64,000 bases of DNA from Bacteroidales bacterium (GTDB taxonomy: Bacteria; Bacteroidota; Bacteroidia; Bacteroidales; P3): assembly GCA_017522105.1 (NCBI GenBank), contig JAFXAA010000017.1:62001-126000 (forward strand), written 5' to 3'. The translations under genes were made by a program, and so were the position numbers. The notes under the pieces are model-generated. The model searched no databases, was not told the origin of the DNA, and worked only from the letters and a program-made list of their open reading frames with translations. Below are positions 31,378 to 40,186 of this stretch, in pieces. Positions within the stretch are counted from its first letter, which is position 1. Every line of letters starts with the position of its first letter.

Positions 31378-32619
31378 TTATTTTACTTCTGCGATAATTC
31401 GCTGAAGAACAGACCTGTGCAATAGCGCCTGTTGGGACTGATCCAAACCCTTTATTCTGATCAAGTTGTTAAATTGAAACAGGCCGAATTCTAAAAACAA
31501 TTTGGCTAATAATTCATCTGCGAAAGAAGAAGAAATAACTTCTATGCCACTAAAATCCAAAACAATTGGTTTTCTGGTTTCTGTAAGAATATTGTGTATT
31601 TCGTTTTTTACTCGCATGGCAGAGTCTCTTGTTCCAGTCCCCTCTGCGTGATCTTTAATCGAATAATGGACAATTCCATATTCATCTTCCAAATCTTCAA
31701 AATGAATATTTGTTAAAGAGTATTGTTTGCCTCTGAAGACCAATGCCTTGTCGATGGACATATCTTTTGAATAATTCAACTGAAAATCAACGATTGTCCC
31801 AGGGGTCTCTCGAGAAAAAACAGGCAAATGGTCATATACATTAACATTACCACTTGAGTAACTATAGGACCCACCTCCTGATGAAATCACCAATTTTCCC
31901 TGACCTTGTTTAACTATTGAATGTAATCCAAAAAGACCATTTCCTTGTCCAATCTTAGTATCCCTAGTCACTTCTTCTTGGATTGCCAATGTGATGGCAT
32001 CAACTGCCGTTTTGGGTTTATGGATGGAACTCTTTAATGAATTATATATTCCCTGCCCTGCATCAAAGACTGTAAATGCAATGTTTTGCGATGTGGAATG
32101 TATTTGCCCCATAACGCAACCAAATCCAATTTTTGAATGCTGAATTACATTATCCATAACTTCATTCAGAGACCATTCGATAACATTAAGAACGCCTTTG
32201 TAAAATTGGGCACTTTTTTGAAGTTCTTTAATATAAGCATTAACAAGTTCATTTACATCATCTGAAGATTGAAAGAACCAAACTTTGCCAAGAGCTTTTA
32301 CTTCTACTTTAGCATCATAATGGGTTGGCATAAAAATCTTTGTAGATTGTATCGCTCTAGAATATGAATCAAATTCAAATTTAATTCCTTTACTTTTATA
32401 ATGTTCGATTATTCCTGCTATAGGGGCAACTGCATTGGGGAATATAGCCTCCTCAACTCCAGAAAAATCCAGCAAAAAGTCGTCTACACCTTGATTTCTG
32501 CCAGATTCAATTGAGCGAATAAAATCAGATACGGAACGTGCTCGATTTAGTTTTTCGATGTAAACAATATCATTCTCTCGATAACATGTGGCCTCTCTAT
32601 TATTTTTCCAATATGACAT
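31378..32619 (-). CDS. GHKL-type ATPase with STAS-like (DUF4325-type) segments
   Basis: The 413-residue protein carries a GHKL ATP-binding domain: N-box SLNEVMDNVIQHS (Asn157 region), G1 FDAGQGIY, and G2 GQGNGLFGLHSI. It is bracketed by two STAS-like stretches with the same strand motif: FLLDFSGVEEAIFPNAVAP (about 48-66) and IVLDFSGIEVISSSFADEL (about 352-370); the second matches DUF4325. This resembles an anti-sigma/STAS switch compressed into one chain, but no partner kinase or sigma factor is adjacent. It has its own promoter yet continues the minus-strand run from the helicase. AT-rich composition marks it as acquired. Function unknown. Confidence 0.75.
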   Translation of the reverse strand: MSYWKNNREATCYRENDIVYIEKLNRARSVSDFIRSIESGRNQGVDDFLLDFSGVEEAIFPNAVAPIAGIIEHYKSKGIKFEFDSYSRAIQSTKIFMPTHYDAKVEVKALGKVWFFQSSDDVNELVNAYIKELQKSAQFYKGVLNVIEWSLNEVMDNVIQHSKIGFGCVMGQIHSTSQNIAFTVFDAGQGIYNSLKSSIHKPKTAVDAITLAIQEEVTRDTKIGQGNGLFGLHSIVKQGQGKLVISSGGGSYSYSSGNVNVYDHLPVFSRETPGTIVDFQLNYSKDMSIDKALVFRGKQYSLTNIHFEDLEDEYGIVHYSIKDHAEGTGTRDSAMRVKNEIHNILTETRKPIVLDFSGIEVISSSFADELLAKLFLEFGLFQFNNLIRIKGLDQSQQALLHRSVLQRIIAEVK

Positions 32620-32632
32620 ATTATTTTTTTTG

Positions 32633-32640
32633 CAAAGATA
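32633..32640 (-). promoter_or_regulatory. -7 element upstream of the GHKL gene
   Basis: TATCTTTG on the minus strand at 32633-32640, 14 bases before the ATG. No good -33 is visible. It implies the GHKL gene can be expressed independently of the upstream HEPN-methylase-helicase genes. Confidence 0.6.
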
Positions 32641-32750
32641 CGAGTTTTATGTGATTTGCAGCAGATTATTTTTCAACAGGGAATAAATGAGGGCACGTTT
32701 TGTGCCCTCATTGTTTTCGGATTTGATAGTTTTATAAACTATATTGCCCA

Positions 32751-33707
32751 TTAAGGATTTTCTTTGTGGATTGATCCGTTGAGATAATTCAAATAATCTC
32801 TATATTGTAATCGTACTTCACTTAATAATCCCTCATTGTATTGGTTCTTTTCCCGATATGCGAACAAAAGGTTTTGCTTGGAGTTTATAGGAAAAACATT
32901 ATCACTTGCGACCCTTAAATCCCGATATTCCTTCCATTTTTGTATGTATTCTAAGTTTGGATTATCTTTAGAGTAATGTTTATTATTGGAGGCATGACGA
33001 TAAATATCATCAAGAGCTTTTTCTGAAATGTCAAATGCTATCTGCGCTGCTCTAATATTATCGTCCAACTTCTCACTTATTTCTTTTTCTGACAAATTGT
33101 TTTTGAAAAAGAAAAAGTCTTTGTAGACGGAATTGATGATTGCATCATCTATAACATTTAACAATATGCCAATGTTTTGTATCCATAAACGAGCGTCTTT
33201 ATGTGTAATAGACACGCCAACTCCGGATTCATGACATAGTAGATGTCTGGTGTTAAATAGTCTATCAATATTATTTCTAAAATGCCCCCATGAATCATTA
33301 CCTAATTTTTCTCGACCGAGTTCATTAATATCAATGTCTGTTAAAAGCTGTATGTTGTTACATATTCCATTAAGATTATTGCAGCCAAATGAATATGCAA
33401 GTTGAATACTTAACGGTAGTCTTTCATACAGAAGTTGCTTATTGTATTCAATATCGACTTTTTTATGTTCTAACAATTCTTTTATTTTGTTATCTTGACG
33501 CAACAGTAATTCATATTTTCTTCGCAATACATCTTCTAAATATGCAACCAGCCGAATTGGTATTAATTCATAGACCATTTCATTGTTTGCTTTGTCGCAC
33601 AAATCCACCAAGTCACGCAAAAAAGAGCCTGAATTTCTTGTTGTAAGGCAGTTCCTGTTTAACGACTCTCTGATTTTGTCTTCAGGTATGTACTTTAATT
33701 TTGTCAT
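32751..33707 (-). CDS. HEPN-like protein of unknown function
   Basis: The 318-residue protein is largely helical and AT-rich in codon use. Residues 142-162 contain HFRNNIDRLFNTRHLLCHES, with R154-x4-H159, the R-x4-6-H pattern of HEPN domains, which are often metal-independent RNases in toxin and defence systems. The preceding segment (RLVAYLEDVLRRKYELLL) and following helix (DARLWIQNIGILLNVIDDAI) are compatible with that fold. The C-terminal third is charged and helical, without recognised motifs. It starts 26 bases after the methyltransferase stop, so co-transcription with methylase and helicase is likely. The HEPN call rests on one motif and context. Confidence 0.6.
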   Translation of the reverse strand: MTKLKYIPEDKIRESLNRNCLTTRNSGSFLRDLVDLCDKANNEMVYELIPIRLVAYLEDVLRRKYELLLRQDNKIKELLEHKKVDIEYNKQLLYERLPLSIQLAYSFGCNNLNGICNNIQLLTDIDINELGREKLGNDSWGHFRNNIDRLFNTRHLLCHESGVGVSITHKDARLWIQNIGILLNVIDDAIINSVYKDFFFFKNNLSEKEISEKLDDNIRAAQIAFDISEKALDDIYRHASNNKHYSKDNPNLEYIQKWKEYRDLRVASDNVFPINSKQNLLFAYREKNQYNEGLLSEVRLQYRDYLNYLNGSIHKENP

Positions 33708-33733
33708 ATATATTTAACGACATGTTAATCTAT

Positions 33734-36700
33734 TTATTGCTCAATTACAGCGATTTCTTCGGGGGTGAGGTTGTATAGTTGGTAGACTAATTTGTCTATT
33801 TCATATTCTAAAGATGAGGTGTCAGCGTTTGGGTTGGATTTCTTCTTCAAAAGAATTTGATTCACAAGTTCCACTACCGTATCTTGCCTTTCAAATGACA
33901 CCACCGGAATTGGTATTTCTTTTAGCTGATAAATCTTGATGTGCAAGCCTTCTGGAAAGATTTTCTTATGCCAAAATCTCACTGGCTTAGAGTTCAAAAG
34001 TCCAAGAACGTATTCAAACTTAAACTTATCATCTATAGCGAATATTAAATTTATTGTGTCATTGCACAAGTACATATTACTATCAATGGTAGCACAGATT
34101 TCTTGTGCTATATCTTGAATGAGGATTTTTTTCTTAACAAGGAAGTTTTCTAATTTTCTAGGACCGGCACCCACCTTTTCCATAAACAAATCAGGTCTAT
34201 ACCAAATCCATTCTTGACTCAATGGAGTGTTGTACCTCTGAATATTTCTTCCTCTTATCAATCTATAACTATCTTCAGGGAATGGACTATTGCTAATAAA
34301 TTTTTTATCGTTACTGGTTTTGATGCCTAAAGAGAATTCTGCAATATCGCCAAGCGCAACAACTTCTACTTTTGACATATCAATTCCATGTTCAAATGAA
34401 AAAGGATAATTGTCATATTGCATTATACTTTTGTATGTAAGTGAATGATCCATCTCGCAAAAAACAATTCCATCATAATTCTCCAAAATGATTGTATGGT
34501 TATTTGTTTTGGCTTTAGAGAACAAGATAATACACGTTTTTACTGTTGCATTCACGAACACTTTGTCTGGCAAATCAATCAACTTTATAACCTTTGTTTC
34601 ATTAACAAGAAATTTCCTAAATAAGGAGAAACTATCAGTTCCCAACCAACTATTTGAAAAAATAAAGGAGCATATTCCTCTCATCTTTAGTAACCCATGT
34701 GCTCTTTCCGTAAATATACTGTACAAATCGCACTTATTCTTAACTGTTTTATAGTTTCGCTGGTAAAACATTCTTGCGTAATCATCCGTCAAGTTTGCAA
34801 TGTTTATATACGGCGGATTACCAATAACTATATCGAATCCGCCGTTATCGAAGATGTCTTTGAACCAGGTGTGCCAGAGGAAGAAGTCTTGGTTGGCGGA
34901 GGGGTCGAGTTTGTCGAGGTCGGCGGCGGTGCCGCCGATAAAGTCTGTTATCAGGCGTTTGACTTCGTCGTTGATGGCTTGGCGCATACTGGCCTTCTGC
35001 TTGTGGTCGGTGACGGAGAAGTAGTCGCGCATCAGGCGTTGCAGGTTCTTCTTGCTGAAGTCGCTGTCCAAGCCCAGTAACAGCTGCGTGGACTTGCTTT
35101 GTCCGCCACGCAGGCGGTTGGAGATGCGGCTCAGGTCGATGCCCTTGTAGCTCTCGATAAGGCTGTTTCCCTGCATAAACTTGTAATCGAAGTTGGGGAG
35201 TGGCTCCGGCTCCTCGGCGTCCACCACGATGCTGAGCCAGAAGCGGAGGCGGGCGATGTCGATAGCACCCTTCTCGATGTCCACACCGTAGATGTTGTTC
35301 TCGATGATTTCTTTCTTGAGATTACTCCTGCTCGCTGCGCTCACGAAATCTTGTAAATCTTGTAAATTATTTGCTTCGCGGATTGCCAATGCCTCTCTAC
35401 AACGCCAGAGTTCGTTGAGGAGGCCCATCGGGAATGCGCCGGAGCCGATGGCGGGGTCACAGATCTTTACGTTGCGGAGGGCGGCATCCAGCGTGTCGCG
35501 GTAGGGCTCTAATTCTGACGGAAACTCATGTCGCTCAACAAAACTTCGGATTTGTTTATCGCAATCAGAATTGGCTTTATTGCAATCAGAATGAAAAGAA
35601 TTATCAGAATTTTCTTTTCGTTCGCTCATCAAGCTCGCGGGGCCAGCCACAGATTGAGACTTACCAATTTGAGAGACAAGGTAAGCGATAAGGCTCTCTT
35701 TGCACATATAGCGGACTATCTCCTTGGGAGTATAGAAGGCACCCTTGGCTTTGTTGTCCTCCAGCAGGCTCTCGAAGATTTTGCCCAGCATCTCGGGGTC
35801 GACACCCACTTCGGCATCGTCGGGGTCGTTCTCGTCGACGGTGAAGTTATAGGAGGCCATAACGGTGAACAAATCCTCAAAGAGCAAAGCCGGCAAAGTG
35901 ATATTCTGTTCATCGACAGCATCACGTTCAAAAAGTCCTCCGTTCAGATAGGGTAATTCTTTCCAGTCTTCCAACAAGCCCATATCCCAACCTTTCGCCT
36001 TAAACAGCAGCTCACGGTTGGCTTTCTCTGTGTTGAAGATACCAAAGAAAAGTGGCTCCAGCACCTGCTCGAGGAAGTCGCCTTGATGCGGACTGAAGAA
36101 GAATAGGTCGCGCAGGAAAGCTAGATTGCCATTCAGCCAGCCTTTCTTCTGCAGGAAATGCAGGAAGACAATGCGTCCCATCATCTTCTTCACGTAGTCA
36201 TGAATGGTAGCACCCTCAAAACCCTGCCGCTTCAACTCATTGATGATAATGTCGTAGTGGCGATGGTATTCATCGAAGAACTCCTTGCTGAGGGCATCAA
36301 CGGAGAAGGCCTCCCTGAGGTCGGACAACTTGAAACGGCCATTCTTCTCCGCCACCTTTCCCAATCGCTCAATCGGGGTTTTGTATTGTCCCTGCTCATC
36401 TCCCAGGATATACGAGAAGCGCTTGGCTGCGGTATTGCCCTCCTTGAGGTCGCAGATGTAGGAGAGTCGCCAATGATTCCCGTCGTCGAAGACGGCTATC
36501 GCTCCATCGACATCATATTTCAGGTAAGGCTGTATCAGTTTGCGCAACCCTACCCGCTTGCGGCGCACATCGCCGCCATCGGCTACACGGGTATAGAAGA
36601 AACCCAACAGACGACCGTCGGCATCTTCCATCTGACCGATGAAATAGCTCTTGTCGCCTTCGGCATTGGTGTCGAGCAATTCTGGCGTTGTGGCCACATC

Positions 36701-36793
36701 GTTGTTGCCAAATAGGCGGTGGACAATCTCGTTGCTATAGGTCTTATAGTCGAACGGGGATTTGAATATCTTGCGTAGGGTTTCGGGGTTCAT
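33734..36793 (-). CDS. Eco57I-type DNA methyltransferase with TaqI-like specificity region
   Basis: This 1019-residue protein is a class I SAM-dependent adenine methyltransferase of restriction systems. SAM motif I is ICDPAIGSGAFPMGLLNELW and catalytic motif IV IVIGNPPYINI; KGAFYTPKEIVRYM is the usual Eco57I pre-motif. The N-terminal 180 residues (SYFIGQMEDADGRLLGFFYT, AIAVFDDGNHWRLSYICDL) could be a degenerate nuclease-like domain; I see no clear catalytic triad. The C-terminal third (LGDIAEFSLGIKTSNDKKFI, YRLIRGRNIQRY, LKEIPIPV) is the target-recognition part. It is conspicuously AT-rich compared with the 5' part, the change falling just beyond motif IV. Two odd in-frame inserts flank motif I. 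It starts 8 bases after the helicase stop. Confidence 0.88.
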   Translation of the reverse strand: MNPETLRKIFKSPFDYKTYSNEIVHRLFGNNDVATTPELLDTNAEGDKSYFIGQMEDADGRLLGFFYTRVADGGDVRRKRVGLRKLIQPYLKYDVDGAIAVFDDGNHWRLSYICDLKEGNTAAKRFSYILGDEQGQYKTPIERLGKVAEKNGRFKLSDLREAFSVDALSKEFFDEYHRHYDIIINELKRQGFEGATIHDYVKKMMGRIVFLHFLQKKGWLNGNLAFLRDLFFFSPHQGDFLEQVLEPLFFGIFNTEKANRELLFKAKGWDMGLLEDWKELPYLNGGLFERDAVDEQNITLPALLFEDLFTVMASYNFTVDENDPDDAEVGVDPEMLGKIFESLLEDNKAKGAFYTPKEIVRYMCKESLIAYLVSQIGKSQSVAGPASLMSERKENSDNSFHSDCNKANSDCDKQIRSFVERHEFPSELEPYRDTLDAALRNVKICDPAIGSGAFPMGLLNELWRCREALAIREANNLQDLQDFVSAASRSNLKKEIIENNIYGVDIEKGAIDIARLRFWLSIVVDAEEPEPLPNFDYKFMQGNSLIESYKGIDLSRISNRLRGGQSKSTQLLLGLDSDFSKKNLQRLMRDYFSVTDHKQKASMRQAINDEVKRLITDFIGGTAADLDKLDPSANQDFFLWHTWFKDIFDNGGFDIVIGNPPYINIANLTDDYARMFYQRNYKTVKNKCDLYSIFTERAHGLLKMRGICSFIFSNSWLGTDSFSLFRKFLVNETKVIKLIDLPDKVFVNATVKTCIILFSKAKTNNHTIILENYDGIVFCEMDHSLTYKSIMQYDNYPFSFEHGIDMSKVEVVALGDIAEFSLGIKTSNDKKFISNSPFPEDSYRLIRGRNIQRYNTPLSQEWIWYRPDLFMEKVGAGPRKLENFLVKKKILIQDIAQEICATIDSNMYLCNDTINLIFAIDDKFKFEYVLGLLNSKPVRFWHKKIFPEGLHIKIYQLKEIPIPVVSFERQDTVVELVNQILLKKKSNPNADTSSLEYEIDKLVYQLYNLTPEEIAVIEQ
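35328..35368. repeat. Short tandem repeat inside the methyltransferase gene
   Basis: Contains AAATCTTGT repeated with period 9 (AAATCTTGTAAATCTTGT), next to the palindromic CTCGCTGCGCTCA. It encodes NNLQDLQDFVSAASRSNLKK between motif I and the downstream helix, a region where homologous methylases are usually compact. It looks like a small in-frame insertion. Confidence 0.55.
35553..35650. repeat. Repeat-containing insert inside the methyltransferase gene
   Basis: Two copies of TTTATYGCAATCAGAAT (about 35556-35572 and 35577-35592) are followed by AATTATCAGAATTTTC. On the minus strand this encodes a hydrophilic stretch with SERKENSDNSFHSDCNKANS, between the YTPKEIVRYM segment and motif I. It looks like an in-frame repeat insertion in a linker. 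Confidence 0.55.
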
Positions 36794-36801
36794 AATATTG
36801 C

Positions 36802-39800
36802 TTATTTGAATGTTTCAGAAAGGATGATGTCTGCGGTGGTGAGTGCAATCTGTTTGGTAGAGGTCTCAGTTTGCGGCTGTCCATAACGGCCGTCCAACTC
36901 TTCGAGCTGTTCCAAAATCTTAATCATGGGAACTGGCTCTTTCTTTTGTTTCTTCGACATACGGATAAGGGCGTCGGCCAACTGGTTGTAAGTTCCGCGT
37001 TCCACCAGCTGCTTCAGTCGGTCGAGGGTGTGGCGGCCTTCATCATCGAGCATTGGGCGTACCTCGCGCAGGAATGCAGCGGCTTTCTTGGCGTCATTGT
37101 CTTTGCTGCCAATCTTGGGTTTGTCGTCTTGATGCTCACGCTGCTGGTCGAGGGTGTATTGCTTCAAAGCTACCCGCACCTGCTCATAGTGGAGCGTCTC
37201 GCTGTCGTCAAACGACACAGCCTTCTCTTCAGGCTCAGCATAGAAGATATCAGCTGCCTCAAGGAAGGAAAGTTCTCGGATTGATTCGCCAACAAGATAG
37301 AAAGCCTTCTTGAAGTCTGAAGAAAGATAAGATATTGTGTTAATGTGAGAATGCGTTAATGTGTTAGTGTTTTTATTTCTTGCGCAGCGGCTTTTGGGCG
37401 GCAGCTGTTTGATTTTGCGGTAAAGGGCGGGATTGGTGTCGTGGAGGTGGCGCACCTCGCGTAGCAATTCCAAGCTGCGGTCGGTCTCGTCGCGCACGTC
37501 GGCGTTGAAGAGTTTGAATTCGTGTACCATCTCCTCGTGCGAGTAGATGCGGGTGTCCTCGCCGAGGGCGGAATGGAAACTCTGCAACTTGATGAGCGAG
37601 TTCTTCTTCAGGCTGATGATGGCATCGCCCGGGTCGGAGGGGTAGAACATATAGTTGTAGATGGCATCGGCGGTGGAACCGATACGGTTCACACGACCGA
37701 TGCGCTGCATCAGACGGGTGGCATTCCAAGGGCTGTCATAATTGACAATGACATTGGCGCGGTGCAGGTTGACACCTTCGGCCAGCACATCGGAGGTGAT
37801 GATGATATTGTAGTCGTTACGCCATTCTTTCTTGTATTTTGCATCGAAATTCGCCTGTATGGTCTCGCGCAGACGGTTGCGGTTCTTAGCGCAGACGGCA
37901 AGGATGTCGCTACGGTGCAGCCGTTCTTTCAGCTCCTTCTCCAGATAGTTGACGGTATCGACACTCTCGCTGAACACCACCAGCTTGCCTTCAAGATTTT
38001 TGCTTTTGTCGAAGAGTTCATCCTCCAGCATACTGACGAAGAGGTCCAATTTGGGGTCGGATTTCACCTTGTCCCATCGTTTGCAAAGCTTCTCCAATAC
38101 CTCGGCATCGTATTCCAGCATCGGAAGGAAATCAGGCTTGAAGTCGGCAGCACGGAACACAATCTTATTTTGTTCAAAGCCCTTGCCAATGGCCAGCTCG
38201 ATTATCTCGTCTAACTCCATTCCGTCGGCCTGCAGTTTCTTTACATTCAGCTCGGGAGCGATGATAACCTTGTCCTCGTTGAACATCTTGATCATGCCAT
38301 TGGTGGCATCAAGTAGCGTATGGAGAGAACGGCGGAAGGCGTCGAAGCTGCTCTCCAGACGTTTGACCATGTGGGTTTGGTAGATTCCGGCCAGCGAGTC
38401 GGCCATGTGTTTTGCTGTTTTGCCAGACGGAATCTTGTAAGACGGGCAATATTCTATGGCTCTGTATCGGGCATAGCGCAAGCCGCTGCCGTCGAACATC
38501 TCGGGGTTGTCATCCTTCAGGTTGGCGGTGGGCGTGTCCACCAGTTTCTTGTAGGTCTCGACGAAGAGCATCAGCGCCTCGGGCGACATCTGATAAGTAC
38601 GGTCGGTGGGGTCGAGCAGTTGGGGGAAATGGATCTCACCGGCATAGCGAGGTTCGTGCTGGATGTTGCTGCGTGTGCGTCGCACCATCACTTTCTCCAA
38701 CACAGTGTGGCGCATCTGCTGGTTGATGTCGTCGATATGGCTGGTGAGGTAATCGGCACTCAGTATGCGACGTTGCGACATGAGGCTCTTGAACTCCTTA
38801 ATCCACGGGGCAAAGGTGTCGGCGATATTGCTTATGCCGTCGAGTGTACAGCGGGCGGTATCTTGGAAGAGCAGCAACTGGTTTTTGATATCCTCGGGCG
38901 TGTTGTTGAGTGGGGTGGCAGAAAGTAGGAGAACCCGCTTGCCACCCTTGACATTGCCCTTGTTAAGACGTGCCGACTTGCAGATACGCTGCAACAGGTC
39001 GTAGTTGCCGTTGCTGTCGTGTCGGAAGTTGTGAGCCTCATCGACAATGATAAGGTCGTAGTATTCCTTCTCGTCGTAGCCGTCGCCATCAATGACCTTA
39101 TCAAGACTGCCGTTGGTGATGAAACGGCTGTATTTGTTCTTGATATGGAAGTCTGCAAAAGTGTCTTCCCAGTTGCTTTTAACTGCAGGTGGGAAGATAA
39201 CGAGGATGCGGGTGTTATCGCCATTGGCGGCGATGAAACGCTGCGCAATCATAGCGGCCACCACAGTCTTGCCCAAACCCACCACGTCGGCAATGAAACA
39301 GCCACCGTGTTTCATCATAATGTCGTAGCCCTGCACCACAGCGTCGCGCTGGTAGGTGAGGTTGTCGTAGTTGTCGGGCAGTTGTGGAATGAAATCATCC
39401 TCGACCTGGTTGCCGAAGTGGTCGATGAGCATACGCATATATAGCTCGTATGGAGTGGGTTGATGCTCTTGTGGCGCAAGATGGGTCTTCCCGACGATAT
39501 GGTTCACATCGTCCAACGTCACCGGAATGGCATCGTTCCAGAGTCGTTGAAACTCCTCTTCGCAGTAATGCACATCGTCGTAATCTTTCATGGCCACATT
39601 GAGCTCGTAGCGAGGCGGCTCGGTGGTGCCGAGGCCTTGGGCGCTGAGGTTGCTGCTACCCATAATAACCCAGCCGTCGCTGTGTTCACTGTGGTTCTTG
39701 GGCAGACAGAGGTAGAACTTGGCATGGAGGTCTTTGGTGGGGTGAATGCGCAGTTGCAGGCGCCCACTCGAAACATCTTCACAGAACTGACGGATGCCCT

Positions 39801-40119
39801 CATCCACCTCGGAGGAGTATTCCGACTGATATACGTCGCGAAGGAAATCCTCGCAGTATTGTTCAAGACTTACCTCCTTGTCGCCAAAGAAGAGCTTTCC
39901 AGCGGCTTGTGACTGACGAAAGAGATTGTCGATATTGATGCCGACAAGAATCTTGATTTCTTGTGTGGCATCCAATTCCTGTCGCAGTTTGAAGTATCCT
40001 GAAGAACGAAAATAGCCAACAACAGCATGGAATATGTCGAAGTTGGCCATTGCAGAGGCGATGCCGTGGAACTTGTCCATCAGCGTCGACTCGATATTGT
40101 TGAAAAACTTGGTGCTCAT
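36802..40119 (-). CDS. PLD-nuclease / SNF2-family helicase fusion
   Basis: About 1105 residues. The N-terminal 200 residues have a phospholipase-D-type nuclease domain (LHAKFYLCLP with H-x-K, then MGSSNLSAQGL). A SNF2/RapA-like helicase follows: motif I FIADVVGLGKTVVAA, II IIVDEAHNFRHD, III LLLSATPLNNTPED, and motif VI RLMQRIGRVNRIGS. Such fusions accompany DNA methyltransferases in restriction-like defence loci. An alternative start at 40152 would add 11 residues; ATG 40119 (MSTKFFNNIES) looks more natural. It is followed after 8 bases by the methyltransferase. Near residue 930 an in-frame 8-nt repeat array encodes NKNTNTLTHSHINTIS. DISARM splits PLD and SNF2 into separate proteins, unlike here. 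Confidence 0.86.
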   Translation of the reverse strand: MSTKFFNNIESTLMDKFHGIASAMANFDIFHAVVGYFRSSGYFKLRQELDATQEIKILVGINIDNLFRQSQAAGKLFFGDKEVSLEQYCEDFLRDVYQSEYSSEVDEGIRQFCEDVSSGRLQLRIHPTKDLHAKFYLCLPKNHSEHSDGWVIMGSSNLSAQGLGTTEPPRYELNVAMKDYDDVHYCEEEFQRLWNDAIPVTLDDVNHIVGKTHLAPQEHQPTPYELYMRMLIDHFGNQVEDDFIPQLPDNYDNLTYQRDAVVQGYDIMMKHGGCFIADVVGLGKTVVAAMIAQRFIAANGDNTRILVIFPPAVKSNWEDTFADFHIKNKYSRFITNGSLDKVIDGDGYDEKEYYDLIIVDEAHNFRHDSNGNYDLLQRICKSARLNKGNVKGGKRVLLLSATPLNNTPEDIKNQLLLFQDTARCTLDGISNIADTFAPWIKEFKSLMSQRRILSADYLTSHIDDINQQMRHTVLEKVMVRRTRSNIQHEPRYAGEIHFPQLLDPTDRTYQMSPEALMLFVETYKKLVDTPTANLKDDNPEMFDGSGLRYARYRAIEYCPSYKIPSGKTAKHMADSLAGIYQTHMVKRLESSFDAFRRSLHTLLDATNGMIKMFNEDKVIIAPELNVKKLQADGMELDEIIELAIGKGFEQNKIVFRAADFKPDFLPMLEYDAEVLEKLCKRWDKVKSDPKLDLFVSMLEDELFDKSKNLEGKLVVFSESVDTVNYLEKELKERLHRSDILAVCAKNRNRLRETIQANFDAKYKKEWRNDYNIIITSDVLAEGVNLHRANVIVNYDSPWNATRLMQRIGRVNRIGSTADAIYNYMFYPSDPGDAIISLKKNSLIKLQSFHSALGEDTRIYSHEEMVHEFKLFNADVRDETDRSLELLREVRHLHDTNPALYRKIKQLPPKSRCARNKNTNTLTHSHINTISYLSSDFKKAFYLVGESIRELSFLEAADIFYAEPEEKAVSFDDSETLHYEQVRVALKQYTLDQQREHQDDKPKIGSKDNDAKKAAAFLREVRPMLDDEGRHTLDRLKQLVERGTYNQLADALIRMSKKQKKEPVPMIKILEQLEELDGRYGQPQTETSTKQIALTTADIILSETFK
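37335..37370. repeat. 8-nt-unit repeat array inside the helicase gene
   Basis: Read on the coding strand: ACACTAACACATTAACGCAT followed by TCTCACATTAACACAA, i.e. units CACTAACA, CATTAACG, CATTCTCA, CATTAACA. The same unit family is found between genes at 28352, 29928, 30151 and 40388 and inside the DUF6266 gene. It encodes a Thr/Asn/His-rich tract without a stop. Confidence 0.7.
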
Positions 40120-40186
40120 AAGGCTCGGCGTTATTGGCGCTTCGCCTTTCAATGAACTACTAATAAAAATCCGCGGACTTCTGTCT

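Noticed and set aside
30289-40119. Labelling the defence locus as DISARM or BREX
   Set aside because: There is no drmA/drmB-type pair, the PLD domain is fused to the SNF2 helicase rather than separate, and no BrxL/BrxC/PglZ genes are seen.
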